Below, piece after piece: positions 1 to 13,100 of a stretch of DNA of 64,000 nt. Origin of the DNA: Garcia nutans (lineage: Eukaryota > Streptophyta > Magnoliopsida > Malpighiales > Euphorbiaceae); contig CANTUV010000010.1 in NCBI GenBank assembly GCA_947685225.1, positions 8,804,001-8,868,000 on the forward strand. Direction: 5' to 3'. The stretch's first letter is position 1; every line of letters starts with the position of its first letter. The notes under the pieces are model-generated. The model was not told the origin of the DNA. It ran no database searches and was given only the letters and a program-made list of their open reading frames with translations. The position numbers were made by a program, and so were the translations under genes.

Positions 1-372
1 AATTATATTCAAATATTTTTTTAAATTTTTTCTTTATACTTTAATTGTAATATTAAATATTTATAAATAATATTATTTGATTTAACTTAAATAATATTAT
101 TAATTTTATAAGTGGTGTTTAATCTCATAAAAAATATTATCATGTATCAATAATAATATTTTTTTTAAATATAATTTTTAAAAAAAATTAATTTGAACCG
201 GTAGTTCAAACCGAAATTGAAATTGGAATCGGATCGATTTTTAAGGGTCTGAATCGTAACTGAACCGATTTTTATCGGTTAAGATTAAGGTTCATGAAAA
301 TATTAAATCGGAATCGGCGATTTTGAACTGGTAATTTTGATTAACCGAACCATGGCAATGGTTAATTTGGTA
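1..372. mobile_element. Right part of a hAT-type element in copy 1
   Basis: This is the same sequence as the right part of the complete element at 7424-8602. It is rich in GAACCGG/CCGGTTC motifs, ends at 364, and is followed by the 8-bp target duplication ATTTGGTA at 365-372. The left end lies outside the window. Confidence 0.75.
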
Positions 373-1100
373 GTTTATGAAAAATGAAAATATATAATAA
401 GAAATTTTCTAAAATGACGATCCGAAACTTCCGTTTTTCGGACATGTACAGCTAATAGTACATAAAGCTGTCCAACAGTCTCCATATCGAAAAGGGTGTT
501 CGGATAAAAAAAATCACCATGCAGAAAAGGGGAATTATGCTTTGATTAAAGGATACGGGCACGGGGCACCCACTGTTTCCTACACTCAAACTTATTTAAA
601 ATTCAACGTCCATAAAACGCAAACGGAGATGAGCAAATAAGCTGAATTGATTCGATTATGAAACTGAATGATTACGTCAGTTTAAATCCATTAGGTTAAT
701 CAGTTTTGATTTAAAATTTTAATAAATTAATATTATTGATTTGTTTTCACTTTGTGAATTTGTAAATCAAAACTGATCGAATTCAATAAAACCAATCGAA
801 TTTAATAAATTTTGGTCGATTTTATAAAAAAAATTTTCTGTTGAGTGGTCAATTTTGGAGGATAAATTTTCTAATTTGACCTATGATGGTTGATTTATTT
901 AATATAATTGTTAATTTAATACTCGATATACTTGTCATTAATAAGATTTTAGTCTAATTGCAAGGCTTACACTGTTATTCAGGGAGACTGTAAGTTTAAT
1001 TCTTATGTTTGTTACTTATCTACATTGAATTATAATGTTTGATATAGTTGTCAAATTAATATTTGACCCACTTATAATTAATATAAAAAATTATCTCATC

Positions 1101-1149
<49 letters not shown>

Positions 1150-1668
1150 TTGAAGAAATCTCATGCATATAATTATCAATTTCATATATAATGCATTTAT
1201 AATTCATATTCGTATTATATAATCATTTTAAATGTTATCAATCACTTTTTAATGCAACTGACAAGTTTTTCTTTTACCCAATTGGTGAAAATTTTGAATG
1301 GTAATTAACATTAATTTAACCTACATCTGAAAAGACAAAAAGAAAAAAAAAAGTGGTATTAGTATCCAAAGATCAATTCTTGTCTATACTAAAAGGATCA
1401 AGAGCAATTAAATTGAGAATAATAATTGTGCAGATCAAAGATTGCTACTTTAGTATATTTATTTTCTTCCTGTCAAAGATACATATAAATTAATTTATTT
1501 AATAAAAGATTAGCATATAATATGTTATCCTTTTGGCCATGGACCACTTTGCTAGCTTCAGATTCCCTCTCTCAATGTGAACTCAATAAGTTTATAGTCA
1601 CTTCAACGGTAATCTACCCAAATACATAACCAATTAATACTTCAAATCATCAAGGCAGTGATAGAGAG
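373..1668. other. Upstream region of the 93-residue gene, with an AC/AT microsatellite
   Basis: No coding signal is visible. The region includes an (AC)n microsatellite at about 1103-1133 running into (AT)n up to 1149. In copy 2 (9342-9385) the AC tract is similar in length and the AT tract is a few bases shorter. A weak TATA-like motif (TTTATAGT) lies near 1590. Confidence 0.6.
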
Positions 1669-1950
1669 ATGACTACCGAGAAAGGCAATGTTGAGGTTTC
1701 AGACAGTTGCAATGACAGCAACCAAGAAAACTCAACGGAATCGTTACCTCAAAGGAAGGGATTGAGGACACCAAGTTTTGGAAAAGCACTTGCACATAGA
1801 GCACTCTATGGTTATGGTTCAAGCAGAGCTGCAAGTGGAAGCAAAAAGGTTAGAAACAACAATAATAATGATGTTAAAACATTAGTACCTAGTAGGCTAA
1901 GCAAGGTTTCATTGGCTGATCACGAAACCAAAAAATTAGGGACAAATTAA
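1669..1950 (+). CDS. Unrecognised 93-residue plant protein, tandem copy 1
   Basis: An uninterrupted reading frame encodes a hydrophilic protein of 93 residues. The N-terminal third is acidic and Asn/Ser-rich. It is followed by a basic, Ser/Gly-rich core (QRKGLRTPSFGKALAHRALY, about residues 28-47) and a short Asn run near residue 63. There is no signal peptide, membrane segment or recognised domain. I do not recognise the family, and the core is the best query for a homolog search. The ATG sits in a purine-rich context (GAGAGATGA). The gene is preserved base for base in the second duplicated copy at 9905-10186. That could reflect constraint or simply recent duplication. A GGTTAG after residue 60 could be a splice donor, but no better downstream exon is evident. 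Confidence 0.6.
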   Translation: MTTEKGNVEVSDSCNDSNQENSTESLPQRKGLRTPSFGKALAHRALYGYGSSRAASGSKKVRNNNNNDVKTLVPSRLSKVSLADHETKKLGTN

Positions 1951-4900
1951 CTAGTTTAATTGCTAATTTTTATACATTAATTATTATTATCTTTGTTTAA
2001 TGAAATACTATATTGTATAATTATGACATTGACATTTAATTATGTTATCATTTATATAATTTCTGCTTATCCTAGAAGTTATATAAACTGTTCTTTAATT
2101 ATGAGCGTCATTATTTAATCGCTTCGTTTTTGCATTGAATCATTAAAAGATACGATTTGATTTTTCCTCGAAATTCTAAAATGAAAAACTCTTTTTTTTT
2201 TATTTATTTTTTATGGAGGATAAAATATATAACACCAGACCAGAGTACTTGAAAAGGAGATAAAAACATGGTGATTTGTTGGTTAGCTTCGGTAGACAAA
2301 ATACATTTGTAATGAAAAACGAACATTTGAATTTGAATGGTATTGAATAATAATAATAGAATAGCTAGTAAAACAAAGAGATCTCTCAACAAAAAGGAAA
2401 TGCCAACTGTGAAAAATATCAGATTTTTATAAAATTCAGATTTAAAATGTCTTCTACGAATTGAAACTTGGTGCTTGAGTACGACCAGCTCTCAACAGGT
2501 GAATTGGTGAAACCACAATGCTAATGCCATACATCAATGTGTGGTAGTAGACGTTAGAGGCCAATATATTTCGAGGAAATTACATGAAATATCACTTTTT
2601 TTTTTAAAAAAAAAATTATGTCTATTTTTTTTCCAGTTTGCAAAAATATTTTTTAATTTTTTTTACATTTTTACCATATACACCAAAAAAAAATCAATGT
2701 AATCAATATATACCATATTTTTGTCATTTTTTAATATATCCACAGTATTTTTGAGGATTTTTAGTATATACATAATAATTTTGTAAATTTTTTTAAGTTA
2801 TTGTTATAAAATTTCCTTACATTTCCAGAGATAGGAGCTGCATATGGGACTTGGTTTCAAATTTCAGGCTTAGCATAAAGAATAGTTTAGGGAAATTTAG
2901 ACTGAACGCGGCATTTAGTGGATCATTTTTTATTTTTACGGCACAAATTTAATTTTAAAATACGGAAACGAGCAGCACTTTTTTTTTTAATTTTTTAAAT
3001 GGGTTTATTTTATTTTATTTTATTTTTAGTGTTTTTTATATATAACATATATAAAATATACACATGATAAAACAAACATCTATCGTATCTATTAAATATT
3101 TATTAAATATCTATCAAAATTTAAATAATATTTTTAATTAAATATTATTTAGTATAAAATACTTTTAAATATATATGATTTATTTATAAATAGATAAAAA
3201 ATATCATTTTAATATATAATTGAGCAAAAGAAAAAAATAGATATCAATATGTACTTTTACACAAATTTTAAGGATATATTTACACATTCTAAATAAAAAT
3301 TAAACACGGTTAACGACGGTTAAATTTTCGATAAAAGAGGAGTTAATTTGCCAATTACGATTAAATTTTCTTTAAAAGATAAGCTAATTTATCAGTTTTT
3401 TTTTTAATTTTAAGTGTATAAATAAGTTAAAACAAACTTTAAAAGCCACAAATTTTAAGAATATTTTTGCACATTCTCTTATTTCAATTTTTAAATTACT
3501 TTTTGGCCCTTGAGTTTATTATGTATTTTTATTTGAGCACTGTTGTAGCGAAAGATAAGAATAAAATGAGTAAAAATACTATTAACTTATTTAGTCTAAT
3601 AATATTTAGATAAATAGAGAAAATGAGAGAAAAGTTTCTCTATTTAAATTTTATAGAAATTTGAAAACTATTTATCATTTTTTTAAAAATTATAGTATGT
3701 AGGGTTAGGATGAAACCCTAATTATAAAGAAGAATTTTTTTAAAAAAAGATAACATATTGATAAAATAAAAATAATTATATATATAGAAAAATAATATTT
3801 AATAAAACAGACATAATATTAAAGCAGCCCCTCAATTCTTAATTTTTATCAAAAAAATAAATAAGAAAATAAATATCTATCAAAAGTTGTCATAAATAGA
3901 AAAATACATTTTTTGGAGGCCTAAACATTAAAATTTGGCAAGTGATAAATCACATTTGTAAAACAGTTATTTTAACTTGTTGATTCATTTTTTATTAGAC
4001 TTTTAACTTTTGATAATAATATTATACTGTTACTAAAATAATTTTTTATCAAATCGCTTCATAAAAGCTAGTATCTTCTGTTCTGTGTCAAGTAACTATA
4101 TGTATAGTAGAAGTTTATAATTGAACACAACGGTGGGAAAATTCTAATTGCGCTGTAATTTTTTCATACATATAAAAATAATTACTTGACATTTTAAAAT
4201 TTTATTATAACTACGCCCACTAGTTTATCCAGTGTAAAATATTAATATCCTGTTTATACTTATATCTAATTTCGTCATTAAATTTAATATATATGCACAA
4301 TGTGGAAATAAGTATTTTCTCATGGAATACAAACACCATTTATCTTTCCATTTAACTACAGCACTATGTTCTTGCTGTATATTCCATGAAAAAGGACAAG
4401 ACAATAAATTCAACAATTTTGAAAGTTTACTCCAAATAATGTAACAAGGTGAGGTTGTGAAGCTAGAGTTGGTCGGCAAAGCCAAATTATTTCAAATGAG
4501 TAATGATATTATGTCCTATTCACCATGCATGCCTCTAAATTAAACCTAAACTCTATAAAAATTCTTATGAATTAAAGCACATCCACTAATTTTACACATC
4601 GCTTTCAAGCACAATCTGGGTAAGAGTTACTGAGATGTGTGGGAATTTTTAGAACCATTGTGCATATGTTGAAAAGGCAGGGGACATATGACCCTATTTT
4701 CAAACTGCTTATTGTACTGATTTATCCACACAAATCACATCATTTCCGGAGTTCGCTTATATATATATGTATATCATCAACTTACAACGGGAGAGAATAC
4801 TATGTATAATATTAGCCATTATTGCCAACGAAAAGTGAGCTCCCACCACTTCTCTCTGAAATAATGTTTACCAATTTATATTAATTCAGTGATATACCTG

Positions 4901-5848
4901 GTAATCTTTTTATTAATATATATATATACAGTTCTGTTTTAATGTGATAATAACACATTAATAAGGTATTATTAATTATATTATTTTATTAAGTACAAAA
5001 ATTACACATATAAATCATATTAATTTAAATATTTTTTCATTCATTCATTTGATCATATATTTATCAAAGATAAGTTGAGAGACATGTTAACTTGTTACTA
5101 CTATCATAAAATTGAATAAAATTCTACTGTTGAAGGGTTTTCAAGAGTATAATTTTCTCCCATATTAATAAATTAACTAATAACATATCCATCCCATAAT
5201 TTGCCAACCAGTATGCTGAAACGTTGAACTCATAATAAATAAATGTTATAATATCTTCATGTTATTTATCAACAATACCATTAATTTTTAATATAAAAAA
5301 AATTATAAATTCGAATCACAGTCACAATCAAAATCATAGATAATGTGCATATATATAGTTATAGTTGTTTCATTAGCTATCTAGCGTGCGATATATAATC
5401 TAAATCTCATCTTGGTATAGCCAAAGAGTATTATTTAAGAGAGCACTGATAAGAAATATGCAATAATAAAAAGCAAAAAGGAGAAAAAAAAAAAAAGCAG
5501 TAATATTAGGAGTTGTGCACGTACGGTTGACCTTGCTCTAAAGAGATCGATCAATTAATTATAGCCATTGGTAAAAGTCTTGATGCAACTTCATAGCAGA
5601 GACTTTGGGTAGGGTACATTTCAAGATTCTGCATTATCTTGTGATGTCGTATAGTAACAATTAAAGCGATTTCTACAGTAAACTGATATGATGGATTCAT
5701 CGATTAAATTCATGAAAGTAATTTCTATAGAAGATTCCTTACTTACGTTGCTAAATGTTTGCACTACCACACAATCGGATGATTACTGTATGTAATGTTT
5801 TGAAGGCATAACTACATTTCTAAGAAAAATAAGCCGGTGCTTTAAATT
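1951..5848. other. Gene-free AT-rich spacer of copy 1
   Basis: I see no gene here. The stretch at 2580-2815 has poly-T/poly-A blocks and near-palindromic ends (GGAAATT...AAATTTCC), suggesting a small MITE. The stretch at about 3040-3490 resembles one arm of the palindromic element at 18880-19978. Short open frames on the minus strand at 2204-2392 and 4225-4485 lack any recognisable protein features. Confidence 0.5.
3020..4260. repeat. Diverged patch between the tandem copies (copy 1 side)
   Basis: Aligned with about 11240-12556, this stretch shows many substitutions (about a dozen in one 180-base sample) and several insertions or deletions of tens of bases. The flanking kilobases differ at only a few positions. 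The right edge is sharp near 4260. Confidence 0.7.
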
Positions 5849-6610
5849 TAGAGGTGCGTAAAATTATTTCGGTTCATAGATTTTAAAATTTTTAGAATTA
5901 AATTAAAATTTAAATATTTTAAAATTATTGAAATATAAATTGAACTAAAAAAATAAAATATCTATATTGAACCAAACTAAAAAAATCAGCTCAGCTCGGT
6001 TCGAATATTTGATTCTAATGAAGCAGTTTCAATTTAAAATAGAGATTCGGAGATTTAATTTTTTTTAAATTTAGCTAATAAAATAATAATTAATAATATT
6101 TTACAAGCTATTTATATTTTGTTAAATTAGCATAATTAGATAACTTCACAATTGTAAATAAATTAATAAATTTAAAATCATATAAGATTAAAAATTTAAT
6201 TACATTCATTTTCAAAATTAATAAATTCATAATAAGATTAAAAATTTATATTAACAATAATAATAGCTTTGTTAATTAATTACTCAATTTATTTACTTAT
6301 TAATTAATTAATTAATATTAATTTTTTTTTCATCACAACATGTATCAGAAAGACTTACGTTCATTGAATTTCTGTCAAATAATATACATTTATCTATAAA
6401 TTATAAACAAAATATCAATTTAAAAATTGTGAGGAAAATTAATAAATATATATATATAATAAAACTTCTCACAAGAAAAATGAATATATATATAATAAAA
6501 TAAAAATATGTATAAATCAAAGAAGATTTTAAATCTATTTATGTTATAAGGTAAAACTACATAGTTTTAACTTAAATGACATTTAATATGTAAAAATTAA
6601 ATATAAATTT
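5849..6610. mobile_element. Left part of a hAT-like element cut by the duplication breakpoint
   Basis: The element begins with TAGAGGTGCG followed by CGGTTC/GAACC motifs typical of non-autonomous hAT elements. The same start at about 14143 continues to roughly 15800 with more CGGTT-type motifs. Here it is cut at 6610 by the tandem junction. I could not find its right terminal repeat. Confidence 0.45.
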
Positions 6611-7415
6611 TTGCTGGCTTCCTACACATGAAAGGCATATATGTTAAGACTGTAAAAGCCAGGTAAATATATTGCATGGTCATTGTGAATTACACCAGCT
6701 TTTATCGGGCATATTTAGATAAAGTTGTACACGTTTGCCGCTGTGAATAATTCAATTTAATCATAGCCATCGGCGTTCTGAAGTCTTCCATGCCATCTAG
6801 ATAATATTTTAATGGAATGTTAGATTACACTTGCACGGCAAAGGATAATGCTCAATGCTCCAAGAACCTCAGAACCTTGAAAATTAAAGGGAATTGGGGT
6901 TTGTTCTAAGATTTGATCTCTGGTACTGCGAGAATTGAAGTCTATAAAGCTTTTGTGCGATCTAAATTTTGATCACATGGGGAAATCAACAGTTGCCAAG
7001 AGCCCAAGATTCTTCTAGATTTAACTCGAACACTTACTAGTCTATTGTTGGATTCAGTTGGAATCATGACTGTCTAAAAAGGGTGCTTGAGATGGAGACT
7101 AGACAATTTTTTTTATTTTGTTTCAATATCAAGTCATTCCCTTCAGCTGAAAGTACGGTAACATCACAAAAAAGAAAATCCATTGGATTTTGGTGTTCCT
7201 AAATCGTTATGGGAGACGGAAAGGGGCATCGGTTCAGAAGCCGGGGGGGTATAAAAATAAATAAATTTAGGGATTTTTACGCAAAAAATCGGCGTATTTT
7301 TAGAAAGTAGGTTATATTAGGCGTAGAAGTGAACAATTTGGTGGGGAAAAACTCAAAATTTTGATTTAATATGCCAATATATAATTAATTTAGTGTATAA
7401 AATAATATTTATATA
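6611..7415. other. Single-copy-in-window start of duplication unit 2
   Basis: This sequence is less AT-rich than its surroundings and has no open frame worth reporting. Its twin should lie immediately left of the window. Confidence 0.5.
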
Positions 7416-8610
7416 ATTTGGTATAAGCATGGCTACGGTTCTGTTGAACCGTTGAATCGGACCGGCGGTTACAGTTCAGTTCAATGAACTGAACCGTAAC
7501 CATAATTAAAGGTTCAGAACCGAAATCAGAACCTTCCTTTAAAGTTTTGGTTTAGGTTTTAAAATATTTGAACCGGAATTAAACCGGCAGTTTCGGTTCA
7601 AAATCGAAAAGTTAAAAAAATAAAAAAAATTAAGAATATTTTATGAAAATAAAAAAATTTAAAAAATCTATAAATACACTATTTTTTTAATTCATTTTCT
7701 AATTTTTACACAATTTCTCTCAATAATCAAATTTTATTTATCTAATTTAACTCTAAATTCTTCAACTCTCAATTCTCTAATTTCTACTCTTTTAAATTAT
7801 TATTATTATTATTATTATTATATGTTACTATTATTTATTATTATTAGTAATATTTATTATTTATTCTTATTATTATTTATTCTTATTATTAGTAATATTT
7901 AATTTTTATTGTTAATTTTTATTATTATTAGTATTTATTAGTATTGCTAGTAATTTTATTGCTTGTTAATTATTATTATTAGTAATTGTTATTGTTATCA
8001 TTGTTAAAAAAATATTATTATTATTATTATTATCAATTTATATTAAAATGATAAGTTCTAGTCATTTTTATAATATAAGTGATGATGCGTAAATTTCACA
8101 ACAATATATTAATATTTTGGATGATGAGTAAAAAAGTAAATTGACAAGTGCAAGGCACATTATTTATATTTATTGAATATTTCAAATGCAATATTAAATA
8201 ATTATAATTATAATTTATATAGTTAATTGATTTTTAGTAATTATATTCAAATATTTTTTTAAATTTTTTCTTTATACTTTAATTGTAATATTAAATATTT
8301 ATAAATAATATTATTTGATTTAACTTAAATAATATTATTAATTTTATAAGTGGTGTTTAATCTCATAAAAAATATTATCATGTATCAATAATAATATTTT
8401 TTTTAAATATAATTTTTAAAAAAAATTAATTTGAACCGGTAGTTCAAACCGAAATTGAAATTGGAATCGGATCGATTTTTAAGGGTCTGAATCGTAACTG
8501 AACCGATTTTTATCGGTTAAGATTAAGGTTCATGAAAATATTAAATCGGAATCGGCGATTTTGAACTGGTAATTTTGATTAACCGAACCATGGCAATGGT
8601 TAATTTGGTA
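7416..8610. mobile_element. Non-autonomous hAT element with terminal inverted repeats and 8-bp target duplication
   Basis: The element spans 7424-8602 (1179 bp). Its first 18 bases (TAAGCATGGCTACGGTTC) match the reverse complement of its last 18 (TAACCATTGCCATGGTTC) at 14 positions. It is flanked by identical 8-bp direct repeats ATTTGGTA at 7416-7423 and 8603-8610, the hallmark size for hAT insertion. GAACCGG-rich subterminal regions and an (ATT)n-rich centre (about 7793-8035) complete the picture. It has no transposase coding. The right part recurs at 1-364 in copy 1. Confidence 0.85.
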
Positions 8611-9338
8611 GTTTATGAAAAATGAAAATATATAATAAGAAATTTTCTAAAATGACGATCCGAAACTTCCGTTTTTCGGACATGTACAGCTAATAGTACA
8701 TAAAGCTGTCCAACAGTCTCCATATCGAAAAGGGTGTTCGGATAAAAAAAATCACCATGCAGAAAAGGGGAATTATGCTTTGATTAAAGGATACGGGCAC
8801 GGGGCACCCACTGTTTCCTACACTCAAACTTATTTAAAATTCAACGTCCATAAAACGCAAACGGAGATGAGCAAATAAGCTGAATTGATTCGATTATGAA
8901 ACTGAATGATTACGTCAGTTTAAATCCATTAGGTTAATCAGTTTTGATTTAAAATTTTAATAAATTAATATTATTGATTTGTTTTCACTTTGTGAATTTG
9001 TAAATCAAAACTGATCGAATTCAATAAAACCAATCGAATTTAATAAATTTTGGTCGATTTTATAAAAAAAAATTTCTGTTGAGTGGTCAATTTTGGAGGA
9101 TAAATTTTCTAATTTGACCTATGATGGTTGATTTATTTAATATAATTGTTAATTTAATACTCGATATACTTGTCATTAATAAGATTTTAGTCTAATTGCA
9201 AGGCTTACACTGTTATTCAGGGAGACTGTAAGTTTAATTCTTATGTTTGTTACTTATCTACATTGAATTATAATGTTTGATATAGTTGTCAAATTAATAT
9301 TTGACCCACTTATAATTAATATAAAAAATTATCTCATC

Positions 9339-9385
<47 letters not shown>

Positions 9386-9904
9386 TTGAAGAAATCTCAT
9401 GCATATAATTATCAATTTCATATATAATGCATTTATAATTCATATTCGTATTATATAATCATTTTAAATGTTATCAATCACTTTTTAATGCAACTGACAA
9501 GTTTTTCTTTTACCCAATTGGTGAAAATTTTGAATGGTAATTAACATTAATTTAACCTACATCTGAAAAGACAAAAAGAAAAAAAAAAGTGGTATTAGTA
9601 TCCAAAGATCAATTCTTGTCTATACTAAAAGGATCAAGAGCAATTAAATTGAGAATAATAATTGTGCAGATCAAAGATTGCTACTTTAGTATATTTATTT
9701 TCTTCCTGTCAAAGATACATATAAATTAATTTATTTAATAAAAGATTAGCATATAATATGTTATCCTTTTGGCCATGGACCACTTTGCTAGCTTCAGATT
9801 CCCTCTCTCAATGTGAACTCAATAAGTTTATAGTCACTTCAACGGTAATCTACCCAAATACATAACCAATTAATACTTCAAATCATCAAGGCAGTGATAG
9901 AGAG
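8611..9904. other. Upstream region of the duplicated 93-residue gene (copy 2)
   Basis: This is the counterpart of 373-1668 and is almost identical to it. It contains the AC/AT microsatellite at 9342-9385 and the same weak TATA-like motif. Confidence 0.6.
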
Positions 9905-10186
9905 ATGACTACCGAGAAAGGCAATGTTGAGGTTTCAGACAGTTGCAATGACAGCAACCAAGAAAACTCAACGGAATCGTTACCTCAAAGGAAGGGATTG
10001 AGGACACCAAGTTTTGGAAAAGCACTTGCACATAGAGCACTCTATGGTTATGGTTCAAGCAGAGCTGCAAGTGGAAGCAAAAAGGTTAGAAACAACAATA
10101 ATAATGATGTTAAAACATTAGTACCTAGTAGGCTAAGCAAGGTTTCATTGGCTGATCACGAAACCAAAAAATTAGGGACAAATTAA
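9905..10186 (+). CDS. Unrecognised 93-residue plant protein, tandem copy 2
   Basis: The coding sequence is the same as at 1669-1950, with no nucleotide difference seen by eye. About 1.3 kb of upstream sequence is also shared, so both copies should have the same promoter. The protein is hydrophilic with a basic GLRTPSFGKALAHRALY core and no recognised domain. The predicted effect of the duplication is a doubled gene dose, not a new function. I do not recognise the family. Confidence 0.6.
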   Translation: MTTEKGNVEVSDSCNDSNQENSTESLPQRKGLRTPSFGKALAHRALYGYGSSRAASGSKKVRNNNNNDVKTLVPSRLSKVSLADHETKKLGTN

Positions 10187-13100
10187 CTAGTTTAATTGCT
10201 AATTTTTATACATTAATTATTATTATCTTTGTTTAATGAAATACTATATTGTATAATTATGACATTGACATTTAATTATGTTATCATTTATATAATTTCT
10301 GCTTATCCTAGAAGTTATATAAACTGTTCTTTAATTATGAGCGTCATTATTTAATCGCTTCGTTTTTGCATTGAATCATTAAAAGATACGATTTGATTTT
10401 TCCTCGAAATTCTAAAATGAAAAACTCTTTTTTTTTTTATTTATTTTTTATGGAGGATAAAATATATAACACCAGACCAGAGTACTTGAAAAGGAGATAA
10501 AAACATGGTGATTTGTTGGTTAGCTTCGGTAGACAAAATACATTTGTAATGAAAAACGAACATTTGAATTTGAATGGTATTGAATAATAATAATAGAATA
10601 GCTAGTAAAACAAAGAGATCTCTCAACAAAAAGGAAATGCCAACTGTGAAAAATATCAGATTTTTATAAAATTCAGATTTAAAATGTCTTCTACGAATTG
10701 AAACTTGGTGCTTGAGTACGACCAGCTCTCAACAGGTGAATTGGTGAAACCACAATGCTAATGCCATACATCAATGTGTGGTAGTAGACGTTAGAGGCCA
10801 ATATATTTCGAGGAAATTACATGAAATATCACTTTTTTTTTAAAAAAAAAAAATTATGTCTATTTTTTTTCCAGTTTGCAAAAATATTTTTTAATTTTTT
10901 TTACATTTTTACCATATACACCAAAAAAAATCAATGTAATCAATATATACCATATTTTTGTCATTTTTTAATATATCCACAGTATTTTTGAGGATTTTTA
11001 GTATATACATAATAATTTTGTAAATTTTTTTAAGTTATTGTTATAAAATTTCCTTACATTTCCAGAGATAGGAGCTGCATATGGGACTTGGTTTCAAATT
11101 TCAGGCTTAGCATAAAGAATAGTTTAGGGAAATTTAGACTGAACGCGGCATTTAGTGGATCATTTTTTATTTTTACGGCACAAATTTAATTTTAAAATAC
11201 GGAAACGAGCAGCACTTTTTTTTTTAATTTTTTAAATGGGTTTATTTTATTTTAGTTTTAGTTTTTATTTATATTATTTTATTCAAAAATATTTTTTTAA
11301 TATCATATTCTTAATAGGTACTAAAAACAAAGAAACTTATATATAACATATAAAATACACACACAATGAAATACACAACATTTGCCATATCTACTAAATT
11401 TTATTAAATATCTACTAAAATTTAAATAATATTTTTAATTAAAATATTATTTAGTATAAAATACTTTTAAATATGTATGATTTATTTATAAATAAATAAA
11501 AAATATCATTTTAAATATATAATTGAGCAAGAGAAAAAAATAGATGTCAATATGTACTTTCACACAAATTTAAAGGGTATATTTACACATTCTAAATAAA
11601 AATTAAACGCGGTTAACTACGGTTAAATTTTCATTAAAAGAAGAGTTAATTTATCAATTACGTTTAAATTTTTGTTAAAAAATGGACTAATTTATCATTT
11701 TTTTTAAAACTTTAAGTGTATAAATAAGTTAAAACAAACTTTAAAAGCCAATGAGTATCTTCACACAAATTTTAGGGATATTTTTATACATTCTCTTATT
11801 TCAATTTTTAAATTACTTTTTAGCACTTGAGTTTATTTTGTATTTTTATTTGAGCACCGATGTAGCGAAAGTTAAGAATAAAATGAGTAAAAGTACTATT
11901 AACTTATTTAGTCTAATAATATTCAGATAAATAGATGAAATGAGAGAAAAGTTTCTCTATTTAAATTTTATTGAAATTTAAAAACTGTTTATCATTTTTA
12001 AAAAAATTATAGTATGTAGGGTAGGATCATAGAAACCCTAATTACTAAGAAGAAATTTTTTTAAAAGAGGTAACATACTGATAAAATAAGAATACTTATA
12101 TCTATAGAAAAATAATATATAATAAAACAGACATAATGTTAAAGCAGCGTCTCAATTCGTAATTTTCATAAAAAATAAATAAATAAATAAATATTTGTCA
12201 AAAATTATCATTTGCCAAGCCACATTTGTAAAACAGTTATTTTGACTTATTGACCCATTTTTTATTAGACTAGATTCTTACAACGTTTAGTTTATAACTT
12301 TAACTTTTGATAATAATATTACACTGTCACTAAAATAATTTTTTATCAAACCGTTTATAAAAGCTAATATCTTCTGTTCTGTATCAAGTACCTATATGTA
12401 TAGTAAAGTTTATAATTGAACACAACGGTGGGAAAATTCTAATTGTGCTGTAATTTTTTCATACATATAAAAATAATTACTTGACATTTTCAAATTTTAT
12501 TATAACTACGCCCACTAGTTTATCCAGTGTAAAATATTAATACCCCGTTTATACTTATATCTAATTTCGTCATTAAATTTAATATATATGCACAATGTGG
12601 AAATAAGTATTTTCTCATGGAATACAAACACCATTTATCTTTCCATTTAACTACAGCACTATGTTCTTGCTGTATATTCCATGAAAAAGGACAAGACAAT
12701 AAATTCAACAATTTTGAAAGTTTACTCCAAATAATGTAACAAGGTGAGGTTGTGAAGCTAGAGTTGGTCGGCAAAGCCAAATTATTTCAAATGAGTAATG
12801 ATATTATGTCCTATTCACCATGCATGCCTCTAAATTAAACCTAAACTCTATAAAAATTCTTATGAATTAAAGCACATCCACTAATTTTACACATCGCTTT
12901 CAAGCACAATCTGGGTAAGAGTTACTGAGATGTGTGGGAATTTTTAGAACCATTGTGCATATGTTGAAAAGGCAGGGGACATATGACCCTATTTTCAAAC
13001 TGCTTATTGTACTGATTTATCCACACAAATCACATCATTTCCGGAGTTCGCTTATATATATATGTATATCATCAACTTACAACGGGAGAGAATACTATGT

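Larger units (their letters stand above)
1..6610. repeat. Tandem segmental duplication, copy 1 (left end outside window)
   Basis: Bases 1-6610 align with 8239-14906 almost base for base, apart from one diverged patch. The match stops abruptly after position 6610, and the other copy continues into different sequence after 14906. For a simple head-to-tail duplication this places the junction at 6610/6611. Copy 2 is then 6611-14906 (8296 bp), and the counterpart of 6611-8238 should lie just left of this window. The copy contains the right end of a hAT element, the 93-residue protein gene, and the left part of a second hAT-like element in which the breakpoint falls. Alignment was by eye. Confidence 0.9.

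Noticed and set aside
1103..1149. AC/AT tract as a possible Z-DNA or regulatory element
   Set aside because: An ordinary microsatellite, and nothing in the sequence ties it to a function.
2204..2392. 62-residue hydrophobic minus-strand frame (also at 10441-10629)
   Set aside because: AT-rich low-complexity translation with no promoter context. Identity between copies reflects the duplication.
4225..4485. 86-residue minus-strand open frame (also at 12520-12780)
   Set aside because: It is preserved only because of the recent tandem duplication. It has no recognisable protein features and falls partly at the edge of the diverged patch with residue changes.
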